Counted from the stretch's first letter, positions 1-10,905 are shown. The stretch: 64,000 nucleotides of DNA from Chromera velia (GCA_018398765.1 JAHBMJ010001029.1:1-64000); one strand, 5' to 3'. Numbers and translations are program-made. Notes: generated by a model from the sequence alone, not told the origin.

Positions 1-191
1 CTCTCTCTCTCTCTCTCTCTCTCGGCCTTTCTAGCTGACGTTTTGAACTCGGCCCCGAGATGCTCTCCAGGGTCTTCAGAATGGATCGGGCGGGATATGT
101 TCTTTCTGCGTGTGAGAACGTGTGACGTGCAATGTCAGTCGTTTCTGACCTTTTTTCTTCCCTCCTTGTGGCTGTGTGTATATGCCTGCAG

Positions 192-1910
192 GGGTGCACT
201 GTCTGGGTCGTCTGTCTGATGATCTGGTGGTGTCTGGGTCTCGGGACAAATGCATCAAAGTCCGTCGTGAAGGGGGAAAGGGAATGAGTGAGTGATGGGA
301 GTGAAGGGGGAATAAGGAGGGGGGCGTTTTGTTACATGCGTGTCGCGATGTGAAAAGACAAATCAAGAGGCGGTGGGTGGTGGACATGAGATGCTCCCCC
401 CTTCTCCACGGGAGGGAGAGGAGAGTGAAAAAAAAGATAACTGTTTATCCCAGATGACTGTATGCGTCCACCTTCTGTCCTCGTGAGTGCGCACTTTCTT
501 TCAATAGACAGAAAGAAAGAATGAGAGGACGCATATTCATCAATTCATTTATTCACTTTGCAGGTCTGGCACACGACCAGTTGGGACTCCGTGCGAGTTC
601 TCCACCCTCCCCACTACGACTGCGTGACGTCCTTCGCTGTCGCTCCCACGGGGCACAAATTCTGGAGTGCCTCCCGTGACAAGAGCATCAAGGTTTGCAT
701 AGCTTCTTTCAGAATGCGTTTTGTTTGTTTGTTTGTACATGAGATGACGTCATGCAAAAATGAAGGTACCTAGGTGACTAGTGGAAGAGAATCGATTCAC
801 TGGTATGAGTGATTGAGTCAGCTGAGAAGAGATCAGATAAAATCAGGGACACATGCATATTGTAATCACTTAAGGCAACACGGGAGGGGGGGNGGGGGGG
901 GGGGGGGGGGCATTGGGGTAGAAAAGAAAGGAACGAAAGAAAGAAACACAAAGATAACTGTTCGAGACTCGTGTCCGTCTCTTTCTCTCTTCATCTTCGT
1001 CCAGCCCCCTTCCTTTCTTTCAACCCTTCAGTGCAGAATAGATTTCTTTCTGCATTTGTTGAAGGAACTCCCTTTTGCCTCCTGCACATTGAGTGCTTCC
1101 ATCATCCCCCCGGACGTGCACGGCGTTCCTTCCTTCCTTCCTTCCTTCCTTTCTTCATTTCATTGTGTGTGCAGGAGTGGGAGACCGAGACACTCGAGTC
1201 TACATCTCATGCCGTGCACGTCCACGCCGACTGGGTGCAGGTGGGTGGGAAGTGCCTTAAGAGATAACAAGAATGATCTGGGAGAGTGTGCACATAGAGG
1301 GCCCTTGGGGGGATGCGAAGCAGTACGGTTGGAATGAAGTCTCTCTCTCTGGGGTTGTGGCGCTTTTTTTTTTTTTTCGTTCTTTGGTTGCATTCGGGGT
1401 TCGATTTGTGCATCTTACCTGCATTGTGCGTTTTCTGTGTTTTCCTCTTCTCTCTTTTTCATTTTAATGTCCCCATCTGTCGGAGTTGCTTGTTGCTTCC
1501 TCTCACTCCTATACTCTTTGTCCTCGGTATGTTTTGTGCGTGCGTCACTGCATGACAGGCGTTGGCGTTCTCGAACTCCTTGGGTCTTCTCTTCTCTGCT
1601 TCAAAGGACGGAACGATCAAGGTCAGTCAGTCAGTCGGTCAGTAGTTTCTTTCGCTTTTTCCTTCTCTTACTCACTCATTGGTTTTATTTTGGGCTGAAG
1701 CATTTCATGCGAAGAGGAAGGCATTTTTCACGTGTATGTGGTGCTCGGTAGGTCTGCACTCAAGGGAAGCTGGCGGCACACCATCTGTGCGGCCGTGGGT
1801 GTTTGTGTCGGAGCAAGAGGGAAAAGGAGAAAATGCAGAGGGGCGTGTGTTCTACCGAAAGAATGCGACAAGCTAGAATCTTGATTTGTCAGCAGACATG
1901 TTCTCCCTCC

Positions 1911-1965
<55 letters not shown>

Positions 1966-2960
1966 TGCGTGCGTGCGTGCGTGCGTGAGTGTGTGACTGC
2001 AGGGATGGGATCAGCACATGAACAATCGAGTAACCCTTGTAGGCCACACGGTCGGTCTTTTTCTTTGGGGGTTTATATGGAGGAGAGGGGAGGGGACGTA
2101 GCGAGAGTCGGAGAGAGTCGGAGACGGTGTGTGTGAGTCGGGCAGCCATTCCGGCAAACTCCACGTGTGGCCTGTGCTTTCTTTCTGCTGTTCTCTCGGT
2201 GTGTTTGTTTGGGAAATGCATTTCGCTCCTCAACTCTGTGAGTTGGGGGATGTATTTCTCTCTCCCTCCCTCCAACATGCTTGATTGGTCCCTTGTCATT
2301 CTCTGCTGCTTTGCTTTATTTCCTTCCATTGGACACTGACATTTCTTTTTCTTCCTCTCTCTCTGTCTTTTTTTGTCTGCATGTTTCCAGGGCCCCGTGA
2401 CCTGTCTCCTTCCCCTGAATGAGTTCCTCTTCTCGGGCTCTCATGACAGGACCGTCAGGGTATGTGAGAGGGGGGAGGGTTGGGAGGGAGGGAAGGAAGG
2501 GGGATTTGATTAATGAATGGCCTTCCGTGTACAGACAGAATGAAGCGAGTGCATGAGAGAAGAAAGGCGCCAATGAAAGAGTGTGTCAGCACGTACTCTC
2601 TCGCTCGCTCGCTCTCCCTCTATGTCTCCCTCTCTCTCTCTCTTGTGTGTGTGTGTGTGTATGTATGTATGCACATCCACACATGACGCGTGGCCGTACG
2701 CCTTTGAATGAGTGAGTGGCAGAAATCGCTGAAGGGAAGGATCGAGGTGTCTGTCTCTTCCTGCAAATTTTTGCATGGGCAGACAGACAGACAGACCATG
2801 CATGCAGACAAATGGATGGATGGATGGATGGATGGATGCAAGATTGATGGAGGAAGGATGGACAACGGTGTCCTAGTTCGGCCAAGCTCCCTTTCACTGA
2901 CTCACGTCTGCTTCTTTCTTTTCTTTGCCTTCGCAGGTCTGGAAGCCACGAAAAAATTGA
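192..2960 (+). CDS. WD40 propeller, C-terminal part of a KIF21-like (kinesin-4) protein; 5' end outside window
   Basis: Seven exons join in phase: 192-259, 564-692, 1175-1240, 1559-1621, 2003-2050, 2391-2459 and 2937-2960, with a TGA at 2958-2960. The product is a run of WD40 blades, each ending in S-G/A-S-x-D-x-x-I/V-K/R. The segments PPHYDCVT, HADWVQAL and GPVTCLLPLNEF, and the last blade ending DRTVRVWKPRKN, follow the blade order I remember from the C-terminal WD40 domain of KIF21A/B kinesins (PPHYDGIEAL, HKDWVCAL, DDRTVRIWKARN). In KIF21 this domain caps a plus-end-directed kinesin-4 motor that limits microtubule growth. The motor and coiled coil would lie left of the window and are not seen. 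Several blades have W followed by an acidic residue (EWE, GWD). Alternative: another WD40 protein. WD40 identity is secure; the KIF21 link is moderate. Confidence 0.62.
1909..1985. repeat. CT/GT/GTGC microsatellite in a WD40-gene intron
   Basis: A CT run passes into a GT run and then a GTGC run inside the intron between the exons ending at 1621 and starting at 2003. It marks the simple-repeat-rich introns typical of this window. Confidence 0.9.
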
Positions 2961-4056
2961 CAGGAAGGGAGGAGCGCAGCACGACAAGCAGAGCAGAAAC
3001 GACACAGAGGCGAAGGGAAGAAGGGAGGAAAGGGGAGGTGGTCGAGATATTCTGGAGGGAATGTGGAAAGGAGTGAGAGAAAGAAGAAAAGCAACGAGCG
3101 AGGGAAGAGAAGAGAGGGCCTGCAGAGACTCTCTGGCCCTCTCTCATGCTGTGAGACCAACAGAGGAAAGAAGAAGAATATTCTTTTGCGAGTAAAAGAA
3201 AAAAATAAAGGAATTTACGGTCCACCAGTCGATTTCTCCATTCCCCCCGCCTTGCTCTTCCTGTCTTCCTCCCTGCGTGCTGGGGCCCCGTTGGTTTTTC
3301 TCTCTTTCTCGTGAGTTTCCTTGGAAGGGTTTTGTCCTCTTCTTCAATCCACCCCTCCTTCTTACTCGTGTCTTCTCCTTTTCGTCTCTGCTTCCTGACC
3401 TGTCGACCTGTCCACGCTGCGGTCTTGCTTCGCACTTAAATTTAATCTTTTGGGGGGGAGAGCCCCTCAGTGTACAGAGTCTGATGCACTCGTTGGCTGC
3501 TTTATTGAACGTTGAGTGAGTGGACATGCACGCGTCTGAATGAAGCATGACCCGTGCATACTATGCATGGTTCCCTCTGTCTTCTTTTTTCCAACTTAAA
3601 GACGCGTAACAAGCGTTCACTTTGCATTCACGACATATGGTTCTAAAAATTGATCACTCGTATTCACAATGTGAACCCCCCACAGGCTACGTATATACAC
3701 CCCATTTAAACGCAGTTTGCCAGTTTTTAGCGCAGTTTATACATTTGCAATAAAAAATTCATGAGAAAGAAAAGCTGTACCACTAGCTGTATATATATCT
3801 AGATATATATATAAGCTAAAAGGAATTGAAATCAATCAATTAATTGTTCATAATCCTACTATCCTAGTGATAATCCAAACAGACGACGGTCCCTGCGGCC
3901 CCTGCCCTAGTCCCTTCCTGTATGCATGTCCTTATATGCCAATGCTCCTGCAAAAGAGTTAACACTTATTATGTATATGAAATATGTTGAAAATATCATT
4001 AAATTGAAGTATCGGCGCAGTGAAGCCGATCGATACAAGCCTTCAATTGAAGCCTC
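2961..4056. other. Intergenic stretch, no gene seen
   Basis: The region begins with the purine-rich 3' flank of the WD40 gene and becomes AT-rich from about 3590. It holds no ORF with recognisable similarity. A short palindromic AT stretch sits near 3785-3815. No tRNA-like cloverleaf was found. Confidence 0.5.
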
Positions 4057-4389
4057 TTATGAACCACCCTGGTTCATACCTAACATCTGGCTTGTGTATG
4101 CTTGTGTATGTCGCGGGTCAGCCTCGTACCTTGCGGTGCAACCAGTGTGCCACCCCTGCAGTACCTGTCAGTCGGCCCCGGATGGCATGCGTACGGGCCT
4201 ATCGTATTCATTGGTATGCAGCGACTGATCGATTGATGTGCATCCTCATACCCAAAGAATGTGATCGTTGTCTTTGTCTAGTGATTGTGCTTAGTACTGG
4301 ACTGACATTCTTCCTGACTGATGGAGTCCAACGTACGTAAATCTGTCCGCTAAGCCCATTAGTCGATCATACACCAACATGGTTCTTAT
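4057..4389 (+). repeat. 333-bp dispersed repeat, copy 1 (MITE-like)
   Basis: This 333-bp unit recurs in the same orientation and at exactly the same length at 6951-7283. By eye the two differ at about 25 positions, nearly all transitions. Both copies begin and end with TTAT. Just inside, copy 1 starts GAACCA and ends TGGTTC, a 6-bp inverted repeat. This suits a short non-autonomous DNA element with a TTAT target duplication. The same facts also allow a pair of long terminal direct repeats. A diverged partial relative may lie at about 18185-18270. Confidence 0.75.
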
Positions 4390-4637
4390 TATGGTAGCAG
4401 TCCTGGTTATGTCGGCGTGACAGAAGGACTCCATAGGAGGTAACCTAATTGAGCAGTCAGAGTTGTGTACCCGATTTACAGTGCAGCTGAGCCGCGTCCT
4501 GAAGGCCCGCTGTTTCTTATCGGTGCATCTTCCATTGCTTCGCTCTCGGGCACTCTCTTCTTATCTCTTGGGCACTCGGCCATTTTAATTTGATCCTCTG
4601 ACTTTTTCCCGTCTCCTTTGAAATTTCCCTCAAGAAA

Positions 4638-6207
4638 ATGACTTCCATTCTTCCTCGCGTTCTGGCATCTGTAGGAAATCTACAGCAGGCCTGTACGTTG
4701 GTCCTGCTCTCTCCAGTGACTGTGTGTGAGGGGACGTTCTTGGACCTCCTCCGTGCGGCCAAAGAATTTTTGAACGTCTTGTAGAAGACTTCCTTTGTGG
4801 CCCGCTCCGGCGTCAAGACAAAGACAAAACTGAAAAAGACCCACCGGGGAAAACGGCGTTCCTGTGCCCTATCCTCTTCCACTATAATTGAAGACGTCTG
4901 TGTTGCAGAAGTAGTTAGGGATATGAAGGGCGAGACTGCAGATGCAGATGGGGGTGATAAAGACGAGACTATCCTTCCCCCCTACTTTGATCCTCTGTGT
5001 TTGACATCCGCCCCCCCACACAGACTCCAATATCCAGCTCCTGCCTAAGTTAGTGTAGAATCCCCTTCCACTGTCGTTGAGGTCGAGGTGATGCCCTCTC
5101 TTCCTCTAACGTTGTGTTAAACTTTCTTCCTCTAACGTTGTGTGTGAGCAGCCCCCAGCAACCGAGAACGGAGGTAGCCGTGGCTCTGCCCCTACCCCAT
5201 CTCTCAGCCCTGTACGTTCCCCTGTCTAGTATGACAGCATGGCAGGGCAGCCATCTCCTGTGCCCCGGAAGGCGACTGAGGTGAAAGAAGAGGTGCCCTC
5301 ACGCATGAAAGAACATCCTGTCTTCCCCCCCTCCCAGCAAAGTACCCCTCTTCCCCTCCAAGGGGAATCGAAGGAAAAGAAAAAGAAGGCGCATCCTAGT
5401 GCGCATCGTCATGCACGTAGTCGAACATACGTGCCAGAAGAAATCCAGCCAGAGGCAAGCATCCCTGCCTCCTCTTCTAACCTTGATGTAAGTCATCGAA
5501 ATGTAGGGGCCCCATCCGATCCTTTGCCATGCGAAGACGTCCCTCGTTGTATCCAATCTGATGACCAGCTTGAAGCTGTCTCCCCTGTTGCAGTTGATGA
5601 AGATGGAGAGGGACTTCACTGTTTCGCCGTCTCTGCTGTACCCACAACCGCTTGTTAATCTAAATTGCAAGCTTCTCCCAGTCCTTCCAATCCAAATGAC
5701 CAGGTGGACCCACCAGTGCCACTAGCACAGTTATCTGCAACCATGGCTGAGAGTGCGTTTGTCTCCCCGTCTCTGATCGCTCAGGTGAGAGACGAGAGCC
5801 GTGCCCCCTTTCCAGCCACCCAACAGATTATGCCTGAGCCTACCAGCAGCACAGCATTGCCTCCCTCTTCTTCTGCCACGTGCATTCCAAAATGGCAGAA
5901 GAAAGCAAAAAAGCAACAAGCTCGCAAGGTGAAGAAGAAAGAGGGTGTAGACAAACTACACTGGTGGCAATTCTGAAGTGACCCCACCAGTTGTGCCACC
6001 TCTACATCTCCGACAGAGGATGTCCTCAAGCAACATGAAGAAACAACAGAGACCCCGAATGCCCTTCTACCTCAACCTGGGGGTCCCCCAATCCAAGAGT
6101 CAGACGACCAGTACTGGGGAACCTTTCAAGATTCCTGGCAGACGGCGTTGAGCCAAAGAGGAGGGAAGGGCATCAATCGAGAGGTGTTACGGTATCTCCG
6201 TCAATAA
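4638..6207 (+). pseudogene. Decayed P/S/E/K-rich coding stretch between two 333-bp repeats
   Basis: Between the two 333-bp repeats lies a run of plus-strand coding-like sequence spread over more than one frame. The predicted peptides are rich in proline, serine, glutamate and lysine, with basic clusters such as KKKKAH and KWQKKAKKQQARKVKKKEG, and end in a stretch reading QYWGTFQDSWQTAL. No catalytic motif of a transposase, integrase or reverse transcriptase is visible, so I do not assign a family. It could be the accessory protein of a mobile element or a captured host gene. It looks old and broken. An A-rich tract at 6849-6947 lies between its 3' flank and the second repeat, which may hint at reverse-transcribed origin. 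Confidence 0.4.
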
Positions 6208-6848
6208 GTCAGAAGCGTGAAAACTTTTTATCTTCTTTTGTTTGTTTTATCGTTCTGTTGACAAGCCGATTTGCTAGCCAATTTGTTTTCGTTTTTCTTT
6301 TCGAGCATCTGATTCTACGGGTCTGCCTGCGTTCAGTACATTGAGTGCGACATTTACTGTGTGGCAGTCTGTATCTCCAGTGCTACCCACAGTGCGGACC
6401 TCTTTTCCAACGGCATATTCCTCCTCTATCTCTACAATAAGCGATTTCCTCTTATATTGGTATGCGTTTCACATGTACCCACCTTGCTTTTTGTCTGGTG
6501 TTGTTATCATGTCTTCAGAGAAAGAGAAAGAGAACACCTGGTCCAAAGTTCAAGAGAAAAGAAAGTTAGAAAAACGTCTTACTCCTCATTTATCCTCTGT
6601 ATCTTCTTTAGAGCCTCGCCATTGTATGACTATTTCCTTTTGCGTTTGCCCTCATCCTTTCCTCCTATCGCTAGCCACTCCGTCTCTCCTTCTCATCGTT
6701 TGGTCTGATTACACTGCGAGAGACCTTCGCTGGTCCCCAGTCTGTTTGACTCAAACGTTTTCCTCTATTTCCTTTCCCTTCGTTTCGGACGTTTCCTTTT
6801 CATCAGTCAACCTCTTTTGTCACTCATATTTACAACGCAGCCGTCCAT

Positions 6849-6947
6849 GATAAAAAAAAAAAAAAGAAAGAAAAAAAGAAAGAAAGAAAGAAAGAAAAAG
6901 AAAAGGGAAAAGAAAGAAAGAATTTCAAAAAAAAAGAAAAGGGATGT
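6849..6947 (+). repeat. A-rich / GAAA tract
   Basis: About 100 bp of almost pure A with G interruptions ends four bases before the second 333-bp repeat. It could be a simple repeat or a degraded poly(A) tail of the preceding coding-like segment. Confidence 0.7.
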
Positions 6948-6950
6948 ATG

Positions 6951-7283
6951 TTATGGACCACCCTGGTTTATACCTAAAATCTGGCTTGTGTGTGCTTGTG
7001 TGCGTCGCGGGTCAGCCTCGTACCTTACGGTGCAACTAGTGCACCGCCCCTACAGTGCCTGTCAGTCGGCCCCGGATGGCATGTATACGGGCCTATCACA
7101 TTCATTGGTATGCAGCGACTGATCGATTGATGTGCATCCTCACACCCAAAAAATGTGATCGTTGTCTTTATCTAGTGATTGTGCTTAGTACTGGACTGAC
7201 ATTCCTCCTGACTGATGGAGTCCAACGTACGTGAATCTGTCTGCTAAGCCCACTAGTCGATCATACAGCAACATGGTTCTTAT
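6951..7283 (+). repeat. 333-bp dispersed repeat, copy 2 (MITE-like)
   Basis: This is the second copy of the 4057-4389 unit, in the same orientation. It starts TTATGGACCACC and ends CATGGTTCTTAT. It is about 92% identical to copy 1, with differences overwhelmingly C/T and G/A. Confidence 0.75.
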
Positions 7284-7591
7284 CAAAGCCTAAATTGAAG
7301 CTAACATCTCCATCAAACTGCATGGCCCGGGCAGTATACGTAGGGATTCGTGTTAGTAGCTTAATTAGGATCTAGCATCGCTGGGTCTAGCCTACTAGGA
7401 TTTAAGCCTCTGGCAATCATCAGAATATGAATCGTATCCTCTATAGATCCATAGACTCATCTATAGAGTTATTTTTTAATATTACAACAACAAAAAAAAT
7501 ATTATTATATAAAAAAAAAATGATTAAAGAGATAATTATATAGGTCAACTAACTTAACACAATTGAATTATTACGGCTAGGAATTGGGGCG

Positions 7592-8797
7592 TAGTAACCA
7601 TGTTTGATTTGATTATATTTGATTTGATTTGATTTGAGCTTCAACCTCAAATATTTGATATTTGAGGTAAGATTTGAGGTTAACCTCTTAGGGTTCCTCA
7701 CTGAGTCACTGACTTACTGTCACTCTGATCATTTTTCTCATGACAATAATTATCAGAACATTTCTGATGTGTATTTCAAAAATTTAAAAAAAATATATAT
7801 AAATTATAACTTATCAGTTCCGTAAAAAAAATATGCCTGTGTGGCAGTGTATATACACTAGTCACTGAGACTCACTCTAGTACTAATAGAGATTAAGAAC
7901 CCGTAAAAAAAATATGCCTGTGTGGCAGTGTATATACACTAGTCATTGAGACTCACTCTAGTACTAATAGAGATTAAGAACGTAAAATTGATAGATTTGA
8001 AATTGCATATAACTTTTTGTTGATACGATAAAGTTAGAGCACGTACCAAAATTGAGGTGACAATCACTCAGCTTTATGGCACTTCCTTTTTCTCTTCTTC
8101 ATAATCACTTTCTTCAATGTGAATCGAATCGATCGGTGGTGGGAGCTGCTGAGAACTTTTTCTCTGGCTTTTCGGCTTTCCAGGAGTGGGTGCTCCTGAG
8201 CTTCTTCGGCTACTGCATACTTACAGCCATAAATAGTTTCTCCTTCCTCCTCGGCTCCTTGTATTTTCACCTAACACTGAATCACATTGGCCCCCTTTTG
8301 CACGGACCATATTTTTTTTGCGTACCCGGCTCTAAAAACAAATGCCTCCTTCTTCCCGTTCGACCCTGTCAAATTGTGTGACATGTCTTTACGGGGTGTA
8401 AAATGTTTGCAAACGCTCAAAAAGGGGGCCATAAAAGATGTTCCAGCATTAAAAAAGTTAACACAGCTGTTCGGAAAAACGTTCAGCTGATCGGTTTACC
8501 TCTGCATAAAATAAAAGGGGGTGAAACATGAATTTCAGTGCAGCTCAAAACGTTTTTTTTTTGAGAGCAAACCATCAAGATTTAGGTTTTTTCATTTGAA
8601 TCAGCATGCGTGATGGATCGGTATTTGCAAAAGTTTTTTCGAGACGTTCATATTTGAGGTTGAAAGTCATATTGATCAAATATTTGATCGTATTTGATAG
8701 GTCTTTAAACACTAGGTCCTCCCTGACTGGATATTTGATTTGAGCTTAAGCCCTACCTTAAATCAAATCAAATCAAATCAAATCAAACATGGTCACT
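7592..8797. mobile_element. 1.2-kb non-autonomous DNA transposon with hAT-like TIRs and 9-bp TSD
   Basis: The left end reads TAGTAACCATGTTTGATTTG. The reverse complement of the right end reads TAGTGACCATGTTTGATTTG. The inverted similarity continues inward through TTGATTTGA-rich sequence. Directly outside, ATTGGGGCG is present on both sides in direct orientation (7583-7591 and 8798-8806), an apparent target-site duplication. TAGTG ends with 8-bp duplications fit the hAT superfamily (YARNG consensus); a 9-bp duplication would also fit Mutator-like elements. The interior is AT-rich and encodes no transposase that I can see. It contains a tandem 81-bp duplication (7820-7981). Confidence 0.72.
7820..7981. 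repeat. Tandem 81-bp duplication
   Basis: Two adjacent copies (7820-7900 and 7901-7981) begin CCGTAAAAAAAATATGCC and are nearly identical. They sit inside the 7592-8797 element, so they arose after or within it. Confidence 0.9.
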
Positions 8798-9241
8798 ATT
8801 GGGGCGGTTAAAGCTGGTCAGCCGCCACTTTAAATTAATAGTCTTTAATAGGTTCTGGCCAAAACTGAACATTAATTTGAACTTATATAAAAAGAAATAT
8901 AGAATAATAGATAGAATATTAATCTAGTAGCTAGTCTGGTAGAGATCATACATATATGCCAAGAATGTCGCCGAGTCGAGTCCTGAAAGTCTTGTTACTG
9001 GCTTGGGATTTGGCAGTGCTAGGTCTATATATAGAGGATTAAATACAGGATTAAATTAACCACATATAGACATCATCATCACCATTAGTGCCAGTGTGCT
9101 TCATCAGTTCTTCATCACAATTAAAAACACAAAGATCTTTGAATCATTCGAGAATTTAAACGACAATCGAGAAATTAATCGATCAATTAAGATGAAATGT
9201 AGACGCGAAGACAAAGAGGCTTGAAAGAGCAGACTTTCTAT

Positions 9242-9481
9242 CTATTTTGAACCGCTCAGTCGGATAATTCGGACCCACTGAGATTCCATGATTGGATTTC
9301 TTACAATCGATAGTGTCCAAAGCGAACCACGCTTCAGTTGCTTGGGCAACACAGAGATCATATCGAAAGGACCGCGGTGATTAATCGCCACGTCTGCTTT
9401 GCCTATGATTTGATTCATCACATTCAACGGATGCTTCCCCATGCACTTCATCTCCACCCTGACCCTGCCACTCACCCTCAC
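9242..9481 (-). CDS. Small ORF just downstream of the ParA-like gene
   Basis: This 79-codon minus-strand ORF lies 42 bp past the stop of the ParA-like gene and reads in the same direction. It contains KHPLNVMNQIIGKADVAINH and a C-terminus ending RIIRLSGSK. I recognise no family. If the ParA-like gene came from a prokaryote, this could be a remnant of an adjoining gene or simply its 3' UTR. Its short length and lack of motifs keep confidence low. Confidence 0.22.
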   Translation of the reverse strand: MRVSGRVRVEMKCMGKHPLNVMNQIIGKADVAINHRGPFDMISVLPKQLKRGSLWTLSIVRNPIMESQWVRIIRLSGSK

Positions 9482-9523
9482 ACACAGAACAAGAGAAGTA
9501 CATGCAGATATTCTTCTGTGAAA

Positions 9524-10636
9524 TCAGTCAAGACTGAGAACGAGAGTGTCCAGCTGAGCCAGGTAGCGTTGAGCTTGTGTGAGCTGCACTTTGACTCTGT
9601 CAGTGACCAGTGTGTGGGTCCCTTGAGCCTGACTGAGGGGGCGCCCAACGTGGGAACAGATCACAGCGACGGAGTGGAAGTCCGCGAGGTTCTCCAGGAA
9701 CCGTCCATGGAACGCAGACAGATCCGCCCCGGCTCCTCCGACGGCATCCTCGAAATACTCTGGGTTGGTCTGAAAAACCGCGTGGCAAGAAGTGGCAGCC
9801 TGAATGCCCATTTGACTGAAGGCGTTGCAAACTCGCGTGTCGTACATGGTCGACCTGTTGAGAATGATCTTATGGACGCGCGGCAACGTCAGGTGGTTCT
9901 CGGCCTTGACGGCAAAAGTGTACTCCCGGTAGGCGTCAAAGATGGGGTGCGGCTGCGTGTGGCCGTACACGAGCTCGAACATGGCCTTGAGAGCCGCCGT
10001 GCTGTAGTCATCGGGGGCGATGGGACAGAGGAGACGCGTGGAAGCGGCGATGGCAATCTCCGTGTAGGTGTTGAACGCAGGGTTGGTGTCGATGAAGGAG
10101 ACGAAATCGACGGTAGGGTTCGAGGCAGTAACATCCCTGAGGAAGTCCTTCAGGAGGAGAGTGATGCGCTTCCACGGGTTGTCAAGCCCACTGGGGCGAA
10201 TCTCTCTGTCTGCTTCGAGACGGCGTGAGAGAAGCTCAAGAGAGCCGTCTCCACAGAGGAGGTACAGGTTCGGGGGGATGTAATTGTTGTACTGATGCGG
10301 TTGGACCAGAAAGTTCTCAACTTCGGCGGCGGGCAGCGCGTGGCCGATTGTGGAAGCTGAGAGAAGATAACCGGCGATGGTCCTTGCCACGTTGGCGACA
10401 GGCTGGCCGCCCCTCTGCACCTCGGTCCTGCTCAGTGTGGCTACATGGTTAGATCCATGTTGAGCCTGGCTGCTCAAGAGAGTCATGGAAAGGGAAGCTT
10501 GAGGGCACGCATCAATACAGAGGATCCTCCTGTTCGGATGCCACTCCGCATACCGACATGCCAGGTGAAACGTCAGAGTGGTCTTCCCAACGCCTCCCTT
10601 GTTATTCCAAACCGCATAGCTATGGATGAGGGGCAT
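9524..10636 (-). CDS. ParA/Soj-family P-loop ATPase (intronless)
   Basis: The 370-residue product is one uninterrupted ORF. The start at 10636 (MPLIHSYAVW) is preferred because the deviant Walker A motif follows at once. An upstream in-frame ATG at 10828 would add 64 residues with no ParA similarity. Residues 11-20 are NNKGGVGKTT, the ParA signature KGGxGKT with the extra lysine. Residues 38-46 (ILCIDACPQ) match the switch I region, where the usual D-x-D-PQG is altered to DACPQA. Residues 181-186 (FIDTNP) match Walker B. ParA ATPases dimerise on ATP, bind DNA nonspecifically and position plasmids, chromosomes or protein complexes. No ParB partner is seen. The lack of introns, with intron-rich genes on either side and repeats around it, suggests acquisition from bacteria or retroposition. 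Family call is strong; cellular role is unknown. Confidence 0.85.
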   Translation of the reverse strand: MPLIHSYAVWNNKGGVGKTTLTFHLACRYAEWHPNRRILCIDACPQASLSMTLLSSQAQHGSNHVATLSRTEVQRGGQPVANVARTIAGYLLSASTIGHALPAAEVENFLVQPHQYNNYIPPNLYLLCGDGSLELLSRRLEADREIRPSGLDNPWKRITLLLKDFLRDVTASNPTVDFVSFIDTNPAFNTYTEIAIAASTRLLCPIAPDDYSTAALKAMFELVYGHTQPHPIFDAYREYTFAVKAENHLTLPRVHKIILNRSTMYDTRVCNAFSQMGIQAATSCHAVFQTNPEYFEDAVGGAGADLSAFHGRFLENLADFHSVAVICSHVGRPLSQAQGTHTLVTDRVKVQLTQAQRYLAQLDTLVLSLD

Positions 10637-10905
10637 GATTGCGCGCAGCAGAGGAGAGACAAGAAAGAAACAAGCGCTGTTACACCGACGACGAAACGGG
10701 CTCGGTTGGAGAATCAATAAGAAGCACTGTAGAAGATTCTCGTTCAGTGTGTGTCTCACTTTGCTGACAATATGTACCAGAGAGAATGAATGGAAACAGT
10801 ACCAGGAAACTTGGATCCTGGGATTCAATTCATCATGTGGCAGCTAGATTCGAGCTGCTTCATGCATTTTCCGTGGATTTGTTAATTTGTGTTGCGTGTT
10901 GCATG

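Noticed and set aside
4057-7283. The 333-bp direct repeats as long terminal repeats of a retroelement
   Set aside because: No TG...CA ends, no primer-binding site and no polymerase, integrase or protease motif between them. The TTAT borders and short inverted ends fit two copies of a small DNA element better. It remains an alternative.
9338-10228. 296-codon plus-strand ORF
   Set aside because: It is the antisense shadow of the ParA-like gene and has no motifs, while the minus strand carries KGGVGKTT.
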